In this document: positions 40,034 through 46,803 of the stretch, piece after piece
Numbering within the stretch: position 1 is the first letter of the stretch
Layout: each line of letters opens with the position of its first letter
Source of the DNA: Candidatus Zambryskiibacteriota bacterium
GTDB taxonomy: Bacteria; Patescibacteriota; Minisyncoccia; Phycocordibacterales; DATDWN01
Assembly (NCBI GenBank): GCA_023267045.1
Contig: JAHFOB010000007.1
Span: 1-46,803, forward strand
Reading direction: 5' to 3'
Length of the DNA: 46,803 nt
The notes under the pieces: generated by a model
Seen by the model: the letters and a program-made list of their open reading frames with translations, nothing else
Told to the model about the DNA's origin: nothing
The model's database searches: none
Translations under genes and position numbers: made by a program

Positions 40034-40438
40034 CTAGGACAGAAATTTAGAAATATGAAAAGAGACTGCGCTTGCAGTTCCAGTTAGAAAAGTCCCCCAC
40101 GCTAGATCTACCACTGTGATCAGTGTAGGCCAATCTTTCAGCGTCGCTTGATTTGTAAAATCATACGCTCCGTAGGAAACGAGGCCAAGAAGTGCTCCTG
40201 TCAAAAAAACTCTTGATAAACTCCAATTACCAGAAATCGCCGGCAAAACAACAAAAACAATAATGCCCACTGCATACAAAATATAAAAAATTATGGCCGG
40301 AGTGTATGAAGTATGTTCAGCAGTCAGATGTGACAGTCTTGGACCATAAAAACTTTTTATCATATTTGAAAGCCATATTGAATCCAAAATAATAAGTGAA
40401 ACTAATGAAGAAAAATATGCTATAAAAAATGTTTTCAT
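40034..40438 (-). CDS. DUF2177 family membrane protein
   Basis: The 134-residue protein has four membrane segments and the family landmarks SLIILDSIWLSNMI near the start, IIFYILYAVGIIVFVV and YGAYDFTNQATLKDW, then a final VDLAWGTFLTGTASAVSF. DUF2177 proteins are of unknown function. No Shine-Dalgarno sequence is evident; the upstream region is AT-rich and shares its terminator with the next gene. Confidence 0.88.
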   Translation of the reverse strand: MKTFFIAYFSSLVSLIILDSIWLSNMIKSFYGPRLSHLTAEHTSYTPAIIFYILYAVGIIVFVVLPAISGNWSLSRVFLTGALLGLVSYGAYDFTNQATLKDWPTLITVVDLAWGTFLTGTASAVSFHISKFLS

Positions 40439-40460
40439 AATAGAATTATATCATTTTACA

Positions 40461-40499
40461 AAAAGAAAACCGCCACACCGAGAAGTGCCAGTGTGGTGG
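40461..40499 (-). terminator. Terminator of the 114-residue gene
   Basis: On the minus strand CCACCACAC pairs with GTGTGGCGG (one G-T), followed by TTTTCTTTTTG. Confidence 0.85.
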
Positions 40500-40531
40500 A
40501 CTTTCTCGATATGACGGTGGTTGTGTTCTAG

Positions 40532-40876
40532 CTAGTTTCCTCTGAGAGGTCTCCGATCGGTATCGACTCTGGATGTACTCTGGTCGACGACAGGTTTCTT
40601 CTCGTCCTCACGACCACGAAGATCACTCAGAACTTCTCCAGCGAACTCTGCCAACTTGTGTTGGCCGATTGACTTCAGGAGCTCTGGCAAGTCAGCGTGA
40701 TCTTCGGCGAATGCAAGTGCATCAGCCACTTTCATCTTGGCACGATACAGGGTTTCCAAGATGGTCTTCAGCTCGATGGAATCTTCCGGACGAATCCCAC
40801 TGCTTCTGATCATGGTTTCGATTATCCGGAGTCTAAAATAAAGAACTTCGTGGAATGGACGCTTCTGATCGGACAT
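40532..40876 (-). CDS. Hypothetical helical protein, free-standing
   Basis: The 114-residue product is mainly helical (LRIIETMIRSSGIRPEDSIEL, then ALAFAEDHADLPELLKSIGQ) with a disordered, arginine-rich tail. I recognise no family. It has GGGGAG seven bases before the ATG, a near-consensus promoter (40909-40937) and its own terminator, and its codons are G/C-richer than those of the flanking DUF2177 gene. Confidence 0.6.
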   Translation of the reverse strand: MSDQKRPFHEVLYFRLRIIETMIRSSGIRPEDSIELKTILETLYRAKMKVADALAFAEDHADLPELLKSIGQHKLAEFAGEVLSDLRGREDEKKPVVDQSTSRVDTDRRPLRGN

Positions 40877-40908
40877 GATACTCCCCTTGAAAGAACGTGA
40901 ACTTAGAT

Positions 40909-40937
40909 AGAGTAATTAAAATTTACAACACTGTCAA
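40909..40937 (-). promoter_or_regulatory. Promoter of the 114-residue gene
   Basis: On the minus strand TTGACA (40932-40937), 17 bases and TACTCT (40909-40914). Confidence 0.7.
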
Positions 40938-40995
40938 TGTGAAGAATCCTCCTATCCCCCTCGATGACCGTCTTCAAGGGAACTTGACCTTTTTA

Positions 40996-41029
40996 AAACG
41001 AAAGCCGCCCTGGGGTAAACCAGAGCGGC
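40996..41029 (-). terminator. Terminator of the pterin dehydratase gene
   Basis: On the minus strand GCCGCTCTGG pairs with CCAGGGCGGC, followed by TTTCGTTTT. Confidence 0.85.
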
Positions 41030-41033
41030 GAAA

Positions 41034-41360
41034 TTACTCCAACTCGTTGATCTTGGTGGCCATGACAAAATCGTTTTCCGTCAGTCCATAAACGACATGG
41101 GTGGTCAGAGTCAGCTTGACCTTTTTGTAGTCGTGAATGCACATGTTCGGATGATGACCTTCTTCTTCGGCAAGCACTGCAACCTTGTTGAAAAAAATCA
41201 GAGCCTGCTTGAAATTCTTGAAAAAGAAAGTCTTGTCGATTACCCCGCCTTGAAAAGACCATCCTGGTACGACTTTGATGTATTCAGAAATAGCTTCTGC
41301 TGACAAGGTTGGTGTATCGCCACGACACGGAACACATTTTCTCTGGCTTAATTCGTTCAT
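41034..41360 (-). CDS. Pterin-4a-carbinolamine dehydratase
   Basis: The enzyme recycles oxidised pterin cofactor or acts as a dimerisation factor. The 108-residue product has the family signature EEEGHHPNMCIHDYKKVKL with the two active-site histidines, and THVVYGLTENDFVMA. The N-terminus has CVPCRGDTPTLS, common in bacterial members. No phenylalanine hydroxylase or other pterin enzyme is near. AAGGA precedes the ATG and a terminator follows, so it is a single-gene unit. Confidence 0.93.
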   Translation of the reverse strand: MNELSQRKCVPCRGDTPTLSAEAISEYIKVVPGWSFQGGVIDKTFFFKNFKQALIFFNKVAVLAEEEGHHPNMCIHDYKKVKLTLTTHVVYGLTENDFVMATKINELE

Positions 41361-41444
41361 ACGATCCTTTCATTTTGAACTATCATGTTCTGTAGATTAT
41401 ACTATGCATAAAAATCAAAAAAGCAAATTTATTATTTTTACAAA

Positions 41445-41484
41445 AGAAATGGCCGTCCTTCACCTAGATAGGTTTAGGACGGCC
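41445..41484 (-). terminator. Terminator of the 131-residue gene
   Basis: On the minus strand GGCCGTCCT pairs with AGGACGGCC, followed by ATTTCTTTTG. Confidence 0.8.
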
Positions 41485-41488
41485 GGAA

Positions 41489-41884
41489 CTAGTCGATATT
41501 GTGTGGTGGGCGATCGCCACGACTCAAGAACTTGCGGACTTCATCCACAAGATGCTCACAGATTCCCTCGACACCACGACCTCTGGAGATATACAGATCA
41601 TAGCCTTTGTCAGAAGCCCCAGTAAACAGTGTACCAATGATGAGCCTTGGGAACCTCTCTTTCAAGAGAGCCGGAAAAGAATAGGTCAGCTCATGTTTGC
41701 GTCTGTAGGTCTGACCGAAAAGGACAACCTCCACTGACTCATCTTCAATGAACTTCTCTACTTCCAACTCACGGTCGAAGATGACGAAATCGGTGTTAAA
41801 TTCAAAGTTGATCCCCGTCAATGCCCTTCTAATCTCCACGATATCTCCGATGGAGTCGTGGAAAATAACCAAATGAACACTCAT
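41489..41884 (-). CDS. Hypothetical alpha/beta protein (receiver-like), free-standing
   Basis: The 131-residue product alternates strands and helices (VHLVIFHDSIGDIVEIRRAL, then DFVIFDR, VEVVLFGQ, LIIGTLF) like a receiver or flavodoxin-type fold. The phospho-acceptor aspartate position is not clear, so signalling is not claimed. GGAGGG stands five bases before the ATG. TATAAT lies about 25 bases upstream, but the end of the IS200 element is only about 43 bases from the start and may have replaced the original -35. Confidence 0.6.
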   Translation of the reverse strand: MSVHLVIFHDSIGDIVEIRRALTGINFEFNTDFVIFDRELEVEKFIEDESVEVVLFGQTYRRKHELTYSFPALLKERFPRLIIGTLFTGASDKGYDLYISRGRGVEGICEHLVDEVRKFLSRGDRPPHNID

Positions 41885-41926
41885 GCACCCTCCTTTGTGA
41901 ACTGTAACATATTATATGAAAATATC

Positions 41927-42504
41927 AATGACCTCCTCCCCGCACTCCTCTGATTACAGAGTCGTACGGGGTTTCGGGTTCAAGGGTTCATGAGAATCTG
42001 AAACGACCTGTGGTACCGTAGTCTTTCTTGCCTTGGTTTGCTATATACTTTTTGATCATTTCCTCATTTAGGCCTACAGTCGATACGAAATATCCCACAC
42101 TCCAGATGCTGCCGTCTAGGTACATGTCACGTATGAATCTAAATCGTTTCTTCAGTATTGCACTTGATTCTGATTTGAGTCTTTGAACAACGGCAGCTAT
42201 GGAGAGGTTTGGTGGTATTTCGATTTGGAGATGAACATGGTCATCGTTTGTGTTAAAAGAGTGTATGTGGAGTGTGGGATATTTCTTAGTGGCATGATAC
42301 AAATATTTTCTTAATTCTTGCTTTGTGTATTCCTTTATATACTTTCTTCGATATCGAGTTCCCCAGACTATGTGGTATTCAATTTGATACTTTGAGTGGT
42401 TTAAGTTTCTGATTCTCATGTTTAAAGCCTATCATGTTTGCTAACAAGATAGGCTTTGCACATTCATCCCCGCCCTCACCAGGGAAGACGGGAGTCGGGC
42501 GGGG
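41927..42504 (-). mobile_element. IS200/IS605-type element
   Basis: The element carries one transposase gene between two hairpin ends: the left end CCCCGCCC/GGGCGGGG stem (42468-42504) and the right end CCCCG...CGGGG with an inner CTCTG/CAGAG hairpin (about 41939-41971). There are no terminal inverted repeats, as expected for a family that moves as single-stranded DNA. A further AAGCCTATC/GATAGGCTT hairpin just before the transposase start may limit its translation. Bases 41927-41970 are repeated at 46760. Exact ends are uncertain by a few bases. Confidence 0.8.
41988..42419 (-). CDS. tnpA: IS200-type Y1 transposase TnpA
   Basis: The 143-residue protein has the family layout: the N-terminal EYHIVWGTRYRRKYI, the metal-binding HUH motif in DDHVHLQIE (His61, His63) and the catalytic tyrosine in IKKYIANQ (Tyr125). 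Full length with all catalytic residues, so probably active. It cuts and rejoins single-stranded DNA at the hairpin ends. No tnpB follows. Confidence 0.95.
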   Translation of the reverse strand: MRIRNLNHSKYQIEYHIVWGTRYRRKYIKEYTKQELRKYLYHATKKYPTLHIHSFNTNDDHVHLQIEIPPNLSIAAVVQRLKSESSAILKKRFRFIRDMYLDGSIWSVGYFVSTVGLNEEMIKKYIANQGKKDYGTTGRFRFS

Positions 42505-42533
42505 TTCTCTGTGAATAGAAGAGTTTTGTTTTT

Positions 42534-44339
42534 TTACAAAAACAACCTCGCCAAACGTATCTTCAGATAACTCGGTTTCTTTTTTTGTTTAGTCAGTAAA
42601 TTGTACACTGGCGAAAGTGTCGTAGTTCCGACTTTTTTGAAAGCTAACAAAATGTCGTCTAGTTCACTGCGTTTCAACTCATACTTTAGATATGTTATAT
42701 CAGGACATTTTTTCCCAACCATAAGATCCTCAATGTGAGAAACTATTGTTTCTTGTTTCAATCCCCTGGCTTCGGCAATGTCTGAAAGTGAGACTTCTTG
42801 TTCTAGAAATCCTGCCGTGATTTCTTGTGTAGATTTTTTTACATTCGGCGTGCTCGCCTCAGTACTTCCTACATTCGAACTGGTGTTCTCAGTACTTCGT
42901 CGCTCTCGCTCGGTCGCTTTCTCTTTCTTTTTTATTTTTATTTTCTCTTCTGGTTCGATCAATTTCATCCATTCTTTTTGTTTTTCCAAAACTTCCTGAC
43001 CTGACATTTCTTTGAGATCTGAAACTGCATCTACGGATAAGTCTTGAAACTTCTGGTCCATTTCCAAAACTTCTTTGTCTATTTCAAGAGACATATCGTT
43101 GAAACCGAGAAGTTTCATACCATCGAGTGATCTGACGCGTGATAGCGCTACGTATCCCATCCCAGCAACGAAAGATTTAGATAAATCAACTTCCATGGCG
43201 TCTAACGACATGCCCTGACTTTTGTGAACAGTAATGGCCCAAGCAAGTCGAAGTGGCAATTGACTGATTTCCGCTTTTACTTTTCCTTCTTCTTCTATTT
43301 TCCATGATTGAGGTTGAACAGAAAAGTTCATTCCACTTTTTGTTTCAATAACAGGATCACCGTATGAGTTAAAATCTTTTACGATACCGAGAGTGCCATT
43401 TACATATAAACCTTCAGGATGATTTTTGGTAAACATTACTCGCGCGCCTTTTTTTAATTCCAATCTTTCTGGCGACAGACAACTTTTTTTTAATGTTTCT
43501 GCCAAGTTATGTGAACCTTTTTGAGCCATTTTGTATTCTCGGCTGTCAGTCTTTATGAGATCAAGATGTTTTTTGTTTACTACATCCACATCTATATTGT
43601 GGGTATAGAGCCGAGTATAGTGGTCGGGCGTGCCCTGTAGCGAGCTTGTACCATGTACCGAGCTTTGCTCTGGTACTGTGGTTTGCTCTGCTACGGGGTC
43701 TTTATTCAAACGACTTTTCAAAAGATCAATAGTTTTTTGTGTTACTTTATTTTCTCGGATTTGATTTAGTATTGAAAGATATATGTTGTCTTTCTGACGA
43801 TGCTGTTCGGACAAATGACAGATAATGAATTTGGACGCTAGCCAAGACTCTGATTTATAGGCAAATTCAGATTCAACTCCACTACCAAAACCATTTGCCC
43901 GCGTAACTGGTGGTAACTGGAAAAAATCTCCACACAAAACGATTTGCATTCCACCAAACGGTTTTTCGTTTCGTTTCATCTGCCGACAAATCCACTCAAC
44001 CAGATCTAGCCGAAAATGATGGAGCATCGAAACCTCATCAATTATCAAAACTTTTGTCCGTTCAAAGCGTTTGTATAAATACTGACGTTGCATCAAATCC
44101 TCAATATCGTAGTCCGTAAGTGTGTCGCGAATACCAAGTCCAGACCAAGAATGTACCGTCATACCACCTAGGTGAGTAGCGGCAATACCTGTTGATGCTG
44201 TTACTGCAACATCAACCGCGTGTGATTTCAAATATTGTACGTACATATTCAAAACATGCGTCTTCCCGCTTCCAGCCGGACCGGTCAGAAAAACATTTTT
44301 ACCCATTTTTAAAATATCTAAAGCTTCTGATTGTAACAT
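42534..44339 (-). CDS. Pif1/RecD-like helicase with repeat-derived insertions
   Basis: The 601-residue protein has Walker A GPAGSGKT (residues 20-27), IDEVSMLHHFRLDLVE, the GDFFQLPPV motif and the Pif1-like TVHKSQGMSLDAMEVDL. The C-terminal 90 residues are an HTH_40/RecQ-type domain (VSLSDIAEARGLKQETIVSHI). Two low-complexity insertions, about residues 215-240 and 470-510, are encoded by repeats in the DNA (43637-43694 and 42840-42917). Function is probably in resolving DNA structures at the fork. The ATG has no evident Shine-Dalgarno sequence. Confidence 0.92.
   Translation of the reverse strand: MLQSEALDILKMGKNVFLTGPAGSGKTHVLNMYVQYLKSHAVDVAVTASTGIAATHLGGMTVHSWSGLGIRDTLTDYDIEDLMQRQYLYKRFERTKVLIIDEVSMLHHFRLDLVEWICRQMKRNEKPFGGMQIVLCGDFFQLPPVTRANGFGSGVESEFAYKSESWLASKFIICHLSEQHRQKDNIYLSILNQIRENKVTQKTIDLLKSRLNKDPVAEQTTVPEQSSVHGTSSLQGTPDHYTRLYTHNIDVDVVNKKHLDLIKTDSREYKMAQKGSHNLAETLKKSCLSPERLELKKGARVMFTKNHPEGLYVNGTLGIVKDFNSYGDPVIETKSGMNFSVQPQSWKIEEEGKVKAEISQLPLRLAWAITVHKSQGMSLDAMEVDLSKSFVAGMGYVALSRVRSLDGMKLLGFNDMSLEIDKEVLEMDQKFQDLSVDAVSDLKEMSGQEVLEKQKEWMKLIEPEEKIKIKKKEKATERERRSTENTSSNVGSTEASTPNVKKSTQEITAGFLEQEVSLSDIAEARGLKQETIVSHIEDLMVGKKCPDITYLKYELKRSELDDILLAFKKVGTTTLSPVYNLLTKQKKKPSYLKIRLARLFL
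42840..42917 (-). repeat. In-frame repeat in the Pif1 helicase gene
   Basis: A 48-base unit (42870-42917) is shared with trmD (46416-46463); the two differ mainly in a ten-base variable part. A shortened extra copy (42840-42866) makes a 30-base tandem. It encodes ATERERRSTE followed by a variable part and NV. Confidence 0.8.
43637..43694 (-). repeat. Palindromic low-complexity insertion in the Pif1 helicase gene
   Basis: Nested inverted repeats, GTAGC/GCTAC and GTACCgAGC/GCTCtGGTAC, encode a Thr/Ser/Gln-rich loop (EQTTVPEQSS on) between helicase motifs. Confidence 0.6.
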
Positions 44340-44380
44340 CGTTTCATTCTACCAGTCAGTAACAAAAAATGACAAATGGA

Positions 44381-45124
44381 CTAGGCTTGGATTCTCTTGA
44401 AAAGTTGCGCGCCAATATAAATACAAATAAGAGTAATCGAAATAAGAATAACAAAATCTAGCCCGAGTGAAAAAGTGTGTACACCAGTTAGAGACCCACG
44501 AATTCCATCTATAGCATAAGTTAGTGGATTTAATTTAACTATATAACTAAATACTTTTGGCAGACCTGTTACAGGAAACAACGCGCCAGAAAGAAAAAAT
44601 AATGGCATGACAATAAAATTTTGAATAAGTGGAAATCCTTGCATATCATCCAGTTTTGAGGCCATAGCTGTGCCAAAAGCAGCAAAAAACAAAGCCAAAA
44701 GAAACATAAAAATAAAAGCTAGAATTATCCCAGAAAGACTAGATCTCAAACCAAAGAAAAATGTAATAATTGATACGGAAATACCTTGAACAAAAGATAC
44801 CGTTGCCCCACCCAAAGTCCTACCAAACATTATATTAAAACGACTTACAGGAGCGACCATTGTTTCCTTCAGAAAACCAAACTGTTTATCCCAAATGACT
44901 TCAATACCTGAAAAGACGGCTGTGAACATTATTGTCATTGCGATAATTCCAGGTGCAAGAAAATTCATGTAGTTACCCCCACCAGCTTTTGCAAAAACTG
45001 GACCAAAACCGTAACCGAAAGCAAAAAGAAAAAGTAGGGGTTGGGCAAGCGAGGCAAAAATTCTCTGCTTTGAGCGAATGTATCTTTTCAGTTGTCTTAA
45101 CCAAAGTATATAAATAGTAGACAT
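44381..45124 (-). CDS. ABC-2 type transporter permease
   Basis: The 247-residue membrane protein has six hydrophobic segments and the ABC-2 signature near FPLIQNFIVMPLFFLSGALFPVTGLP followed by LNPLTYAIDGIRGSL. It pairs with the ATPase gene 26 bases upstream to form an exporter of the DrrAB or NodJ kind, for drugs, lipids or polysaccharide. The substrate cannot be told. Confidence 0.93.
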   Translation of the reverse strand: MSTIYILWLRQLKRYIRSKQRIFASLAQPLLFLFAFGYGFGPVFAKAGGGNYMNFLAPGIIAMTIMFTAVFSGIEVIWDKQFGFLKETMVAPVSRFNIMFGRTLGGATVSFVQGISVSIITFFFGLRSSLSGIILAFIFMFLLALFFAAFGTAMASKLDDMQGFPLIQNFIVMPLFFLSGALFPVTGLPKVFSYIVKLNPLTYAIDGIRGSLTGVHTFSLGLDFVILISITLICIYIGAQLFKRIQA

Positions 45125-45150
45125 AAATTTTTAATTTTTAATTTTTGAAT

Positions 45151-45954
45151 TTATCGCTTATTACCTGTCCACATTGCTCGTGCTTGTCTCATGCCATCTT
45201 TCGCACTGGAACTTTCTTCTCGTACCTCATGACCAGTGAGAGCCAAAAAGGCGTCCTCAAGATTTTCAGTATTAGTTTTTTTCTTTAACTCCATCGGTGT
45301 TCCACTTTCTATTATTTTGCCATGATCAATAATAGAAACCATGTCCGCCACTCTATCGGCTTCTTCCATATAGTGAGTGGTAAAAAAGACGGTCAATTTT
45401 TCTTTTTGATTTAAATTTTTTATATAACTCCAGATATGGTTTCGAGTTTGAGGGTCAAGACCAAGTGTTGGCTCATCAAGAAAAAGAACTTTCGGATGGT
45501 GAAGCAGACCACGAGCAATTTCTAGACGTCTTTTCATTCCGCCAGAAAACTCTTTTACCAGAGAATCTTTCCTATCCCACAAATCAACCAGTCTCAAGAG
45601 TTCTTCAATGCGCGGTTTGTAAACAGAAGCTTTGACATTATAAAGTACCGCGTGAAATTGCATATTTTCATAAGCTGTCAGTTCAGTATCTAGTGATGGA
45701 TCTTGAAATACGATACCAAAAGAGTGACGAGTTTCATCTGGATGAGTGACTACGTCAAAATTATTTAGCTTTATTTCACCGTGAGAAGGTGGAAGTAGAG
45801 TTGTCAGCATTTTTATGGTTGTGGTTTTACCAGCACCATTTGGACCAAGAAAAGCAAATATTTTCCCAGTATCTACAGAAAAAGAAATATTCTCAACGGC
45901 CTTAACTTCACCAAAATGTTTCGAAACATTTTTTACTTCAATAATTTTTGCCAT
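45151..45954 (-). CDS. ABC transporter ATP-binding protein (DrrA-like)
   Basis: The protein (267 residues from 45954) has Walker A GPNGAGKTT, the Q-loop FQDPSLDTELT, signature SGGMKRRLEIARGL, Walker B VLFLDEPTLGLD and the switch histidine in FFTTHYMEE. It energises the permease encoded just downstream. I use the second ATG because an extended -10 (TGATATACT) stands exactly six bases before it, making a leaderless mRNA. Confidence 0.95.
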   Translation of the reverse strand: MAKIIEVKNVSKHFGEVKAVENISFSVDTGKIFAFLGPNGAGKTTTIKMLTTLLPPSHGEIKLNNFDVVTHPDETRHSFGIVFQDPSLDTELTAYENMQFHAVLYNVKASVYKPRIEELLRLVDLWDRKDSLVKEFSGGMKRRLEIARGLLHHPKVLFLDEPTLGLDPQTRNHIWSYIKNLNQKEKLTVFFTTHYMEEADRVADMVSIIDHGKIIESGTPMELKKKTNTENLEDAFLALTGHEVREESSSAKDGMRQARAMWTGNKR

Positions 45955-45960
45955 TCGCAT

Positions 45961-45969
45961 AGTATATCA
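45961..45969 (-). promoter_or_regulatory. Extended -10 promoter of the ABC transporter operon
   Basis: On the minus strand TGATATACT is followed by ATGCGA and the ATG at 45954. It lies between trmD and the ABC genes. Confidence 0.6.
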
Positions 45970-45992
45970 GTAATACATTGCCGATGTCCAAA

Positions 45993-46718
45993 TTATTTCT
46001 TTTTACTTTTCCATTTTTCAATTTCTGCATGGTTGCCAGATAACAAAACTTTTGGAACCCTATATTTTTTGTTTTTGTAGGTGAAAACCTCTGGACGAGT
46101 GTAAACATCGTGACTGGAGATGCGAGACTCCTCAAGCGAGTCAAAATTGCCCAGAACACCCTCTATTTGTCTTGCAACACAGTCGAGCAAAACCATAGCC
46201 GGTAATTCTCCGCCAGTTAAAACAAATGGCCCTATGGAAATATCTTCCGCTTTATATTCTTTTTGAAAAACTTTTTTTGCTCGTGCATCAATTCCCTCAT
46301 ATCTGCCACAGACAAGAATAATGTCTGTATAGTTTTTTGCAGTTTTTTTTGCATAAACCGTATCAAAATTTTTCCCACCAGGACTAAAAAATATAATTTT
46401 AATTCTTGTCTCTTTTACATTCGGTCTGTTGACCTCAGTACTTCGTCGCTCTTGCTCGGTCGCAACTTTTCTACTTTTAACTTTTAACTTCGACAGTACC
46501 CTGTCGATCGCTTTCACAACCGGCAATGCTTGTATGACCATACCAGGACCACCAGCGTATGGTTTCTGGTCAACCCTCCTCCATTTATCGTCTGAATAAT
46601 CTCGGGGATTGTAAAACTCTACTTTTATTTTCTTGTCTTCGATGGCTCGTGCAATAATAGACTCGTTTAGATACGAGTCAAAAGCACCAGGAAAAAGACT
46701 TATGATATGAAAATTCAT
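45993..46718 (-). CDS. trmD: tRNA (guanine-37-N1)-methyltransferase with an inserted repeat
   Basis: TrmD methylates G37 next to the anticodon and prevents frameshifting. The 241-residue product has the knot-fold landmarks KPYAGGPGMVIQ, LVCGRYEGIDARA, ISIGPFVLTGGELPAM and the C-terminal SRISSHDVYTRPEVF. Between the first two lies an insertion of about 28 residues (KLKVKSRKVATEQERRSTE on), encoded by an AAAGTT-type string and the 48-base repeat also found in the Pif1 gene. All conserved active-site segments remain, so the enzyme is probably working. Confidence 0.95.
   Translation of the reverse strand: MNFHIISLFPGAFDSYLNESIIARAIEDKKIKVEFYNPRDYSDDKWRRVDQKPYAGGPGMVIQALPVVKAIDRVLSKLKVKSRKVATEQERRSTEVNRPNVKETRIKIIFFSPGGKNFDTVYAKKTAKNYTDIILVCGRYEGIDARAKKVFQKEYKAEDISIGPFVLTGGELPAMVLLDCVARQIEGVLGNFDSLEESRISSHDVYTRPEVFTYKNKKYRVPKVLLSGNHAEIEKWKSKKK
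46416..46463 (-). repeat. In-frame 48-base repeat in trmD
   Basis: The unit runs from TACATTCGG to GCTCGGTCGC on the plus strand and matches 42870-42917 except for the ten-base variable part and one other base. Its length is a multiple of three. Confidence 0.8.
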
Positions 46719-46724
46719 CTCGTA

Positions 46725-46733
46725 TTTCTACCA
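46725..46733 (-). promoter_or_regulatory. Extended -10 promoter, leaderless trmD
   Basis: On the minus strand TGGTAGAAA is followed by TACGAG and the ATG at 46718. Confidence 0.5.
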
Positions 46734-46759
46734 CATTTTTAATATTTCGTCCATATATG

Positions 46760-46803
46760 AATGACCTCCTCCCCGCACTCCTCTGATTACAGAGTCGTAC
46801 GGG
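46760..46803 (-). mobile_element. Right end of a second IS200-type copy (cut by the window edge)
   Basis: All 44 bases to the window end are identical to 41927-41970, the right end of the IS200 element. Whether a full element or only a mobile end fragment follows cannot be seen. Confidence 0.85.

Noticed and set aside
40993-41262. 89-codon frame antisense-shifted in the pterin dehydratase gene
   Set aside because: The dehydratase frame has full family motifs; this one is its shadow.
1-46803. CRISPR array or cas genes
   Set aside because: No regularly spaced direct repeats of 24-40 bases and no Cas domain; the Cas4-like domain is part of the helicase fusion.
1-46803. Prophage or integrated plasmid
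   Set aside because: No integrase, capsid, terminase or plasmid replication gene; only one IS200 element plus an end.

Overview
The window is 46.8 kb of AT-rich, tightly packed bacterial DNA. Core genes are short, some lack domains, and many overlap. The gene set is essentially informational, with an IS200-type element and little ordinary metabolism. This, with PriA, RpoD and HisRS of unusual form, suggests a Candidate Phyla Radiation (Patescibacteria) organism, most likely Parcubacteria-like. That placement is inference from gene style, not from a marker tree.

Layout. 0-5 kb: a membrane-anchored protein, a PriA-like protein whose helicase motifs have decayed, def-fmt, a ribosome hibernation factor (hpf) with a translationally coupled 58-codon ORF and a structured leader, and tRNA-Asn. 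5.4-12.2 kb: an accessory block with a ThiF/E1-like enzyme, a phosphopantetheinyl transferase, a nitroreductase-fold protein, two FeeM-like N-acyl amino acid synthases, a dedicated acyl carrier protein, an SGNH esterase, a DedA-like membrane protein, a SAM methyltransferase and a C39-like cysteine peptidase. This is the best candidate for an undescribed system: an acyl-carrier-dependent small-molecule or lipopeptide pathway in an organism type usually thought to lack fatty-acid synthesis. 12.3-15.6 kb: envelope and redox genes (fasciclin, YtxJ, DUF378, PH-domain, DedA, lipoprotein). 15.9-23.3 kb: typA, small HTH-like genes, truB, a hisS without its anticodon-binding domain, an RNase H-like exonuclease, two tandem foldable intergenic elements, a GC-richer hypothetical gene and uppP. 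23.3-37.7 kb: a DsbA-like protein, a UvrD helicase with a Cas4/AddB-type nuclease end, a zinc ribbon, and the colinear set rpoB-rpoC-dnaG-rpoD. 38-46.8 kb: small genes, a lexA operon with a LexA-type box inside its promoter, pterin dehydratase, an IS200/IS605 element, a Pif1 helicase, an ABC exporter, trmD, and the edge of a second IS copy.

Expression. Two styles are visible. Most AT-rich genes have a -10 box (often extended, TGnTATAAT) exactly six bases before the ATG, so their mRNAs should start at the start codon (leaderless). A scattered set of short, more GC-rich genes instead has a strong Shine-Dalgarno sequence, often a consensus promoter, and its own hairpin terminator. Intergenic DNA is rich in foldable elements: start-codon-sequestering stems at hpf, rpoD and the exonuclease gene, and dispersed hairpin repeats. 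A 48-bp repeat is read in frame inside both the Pif1 helicase gene and trmD.
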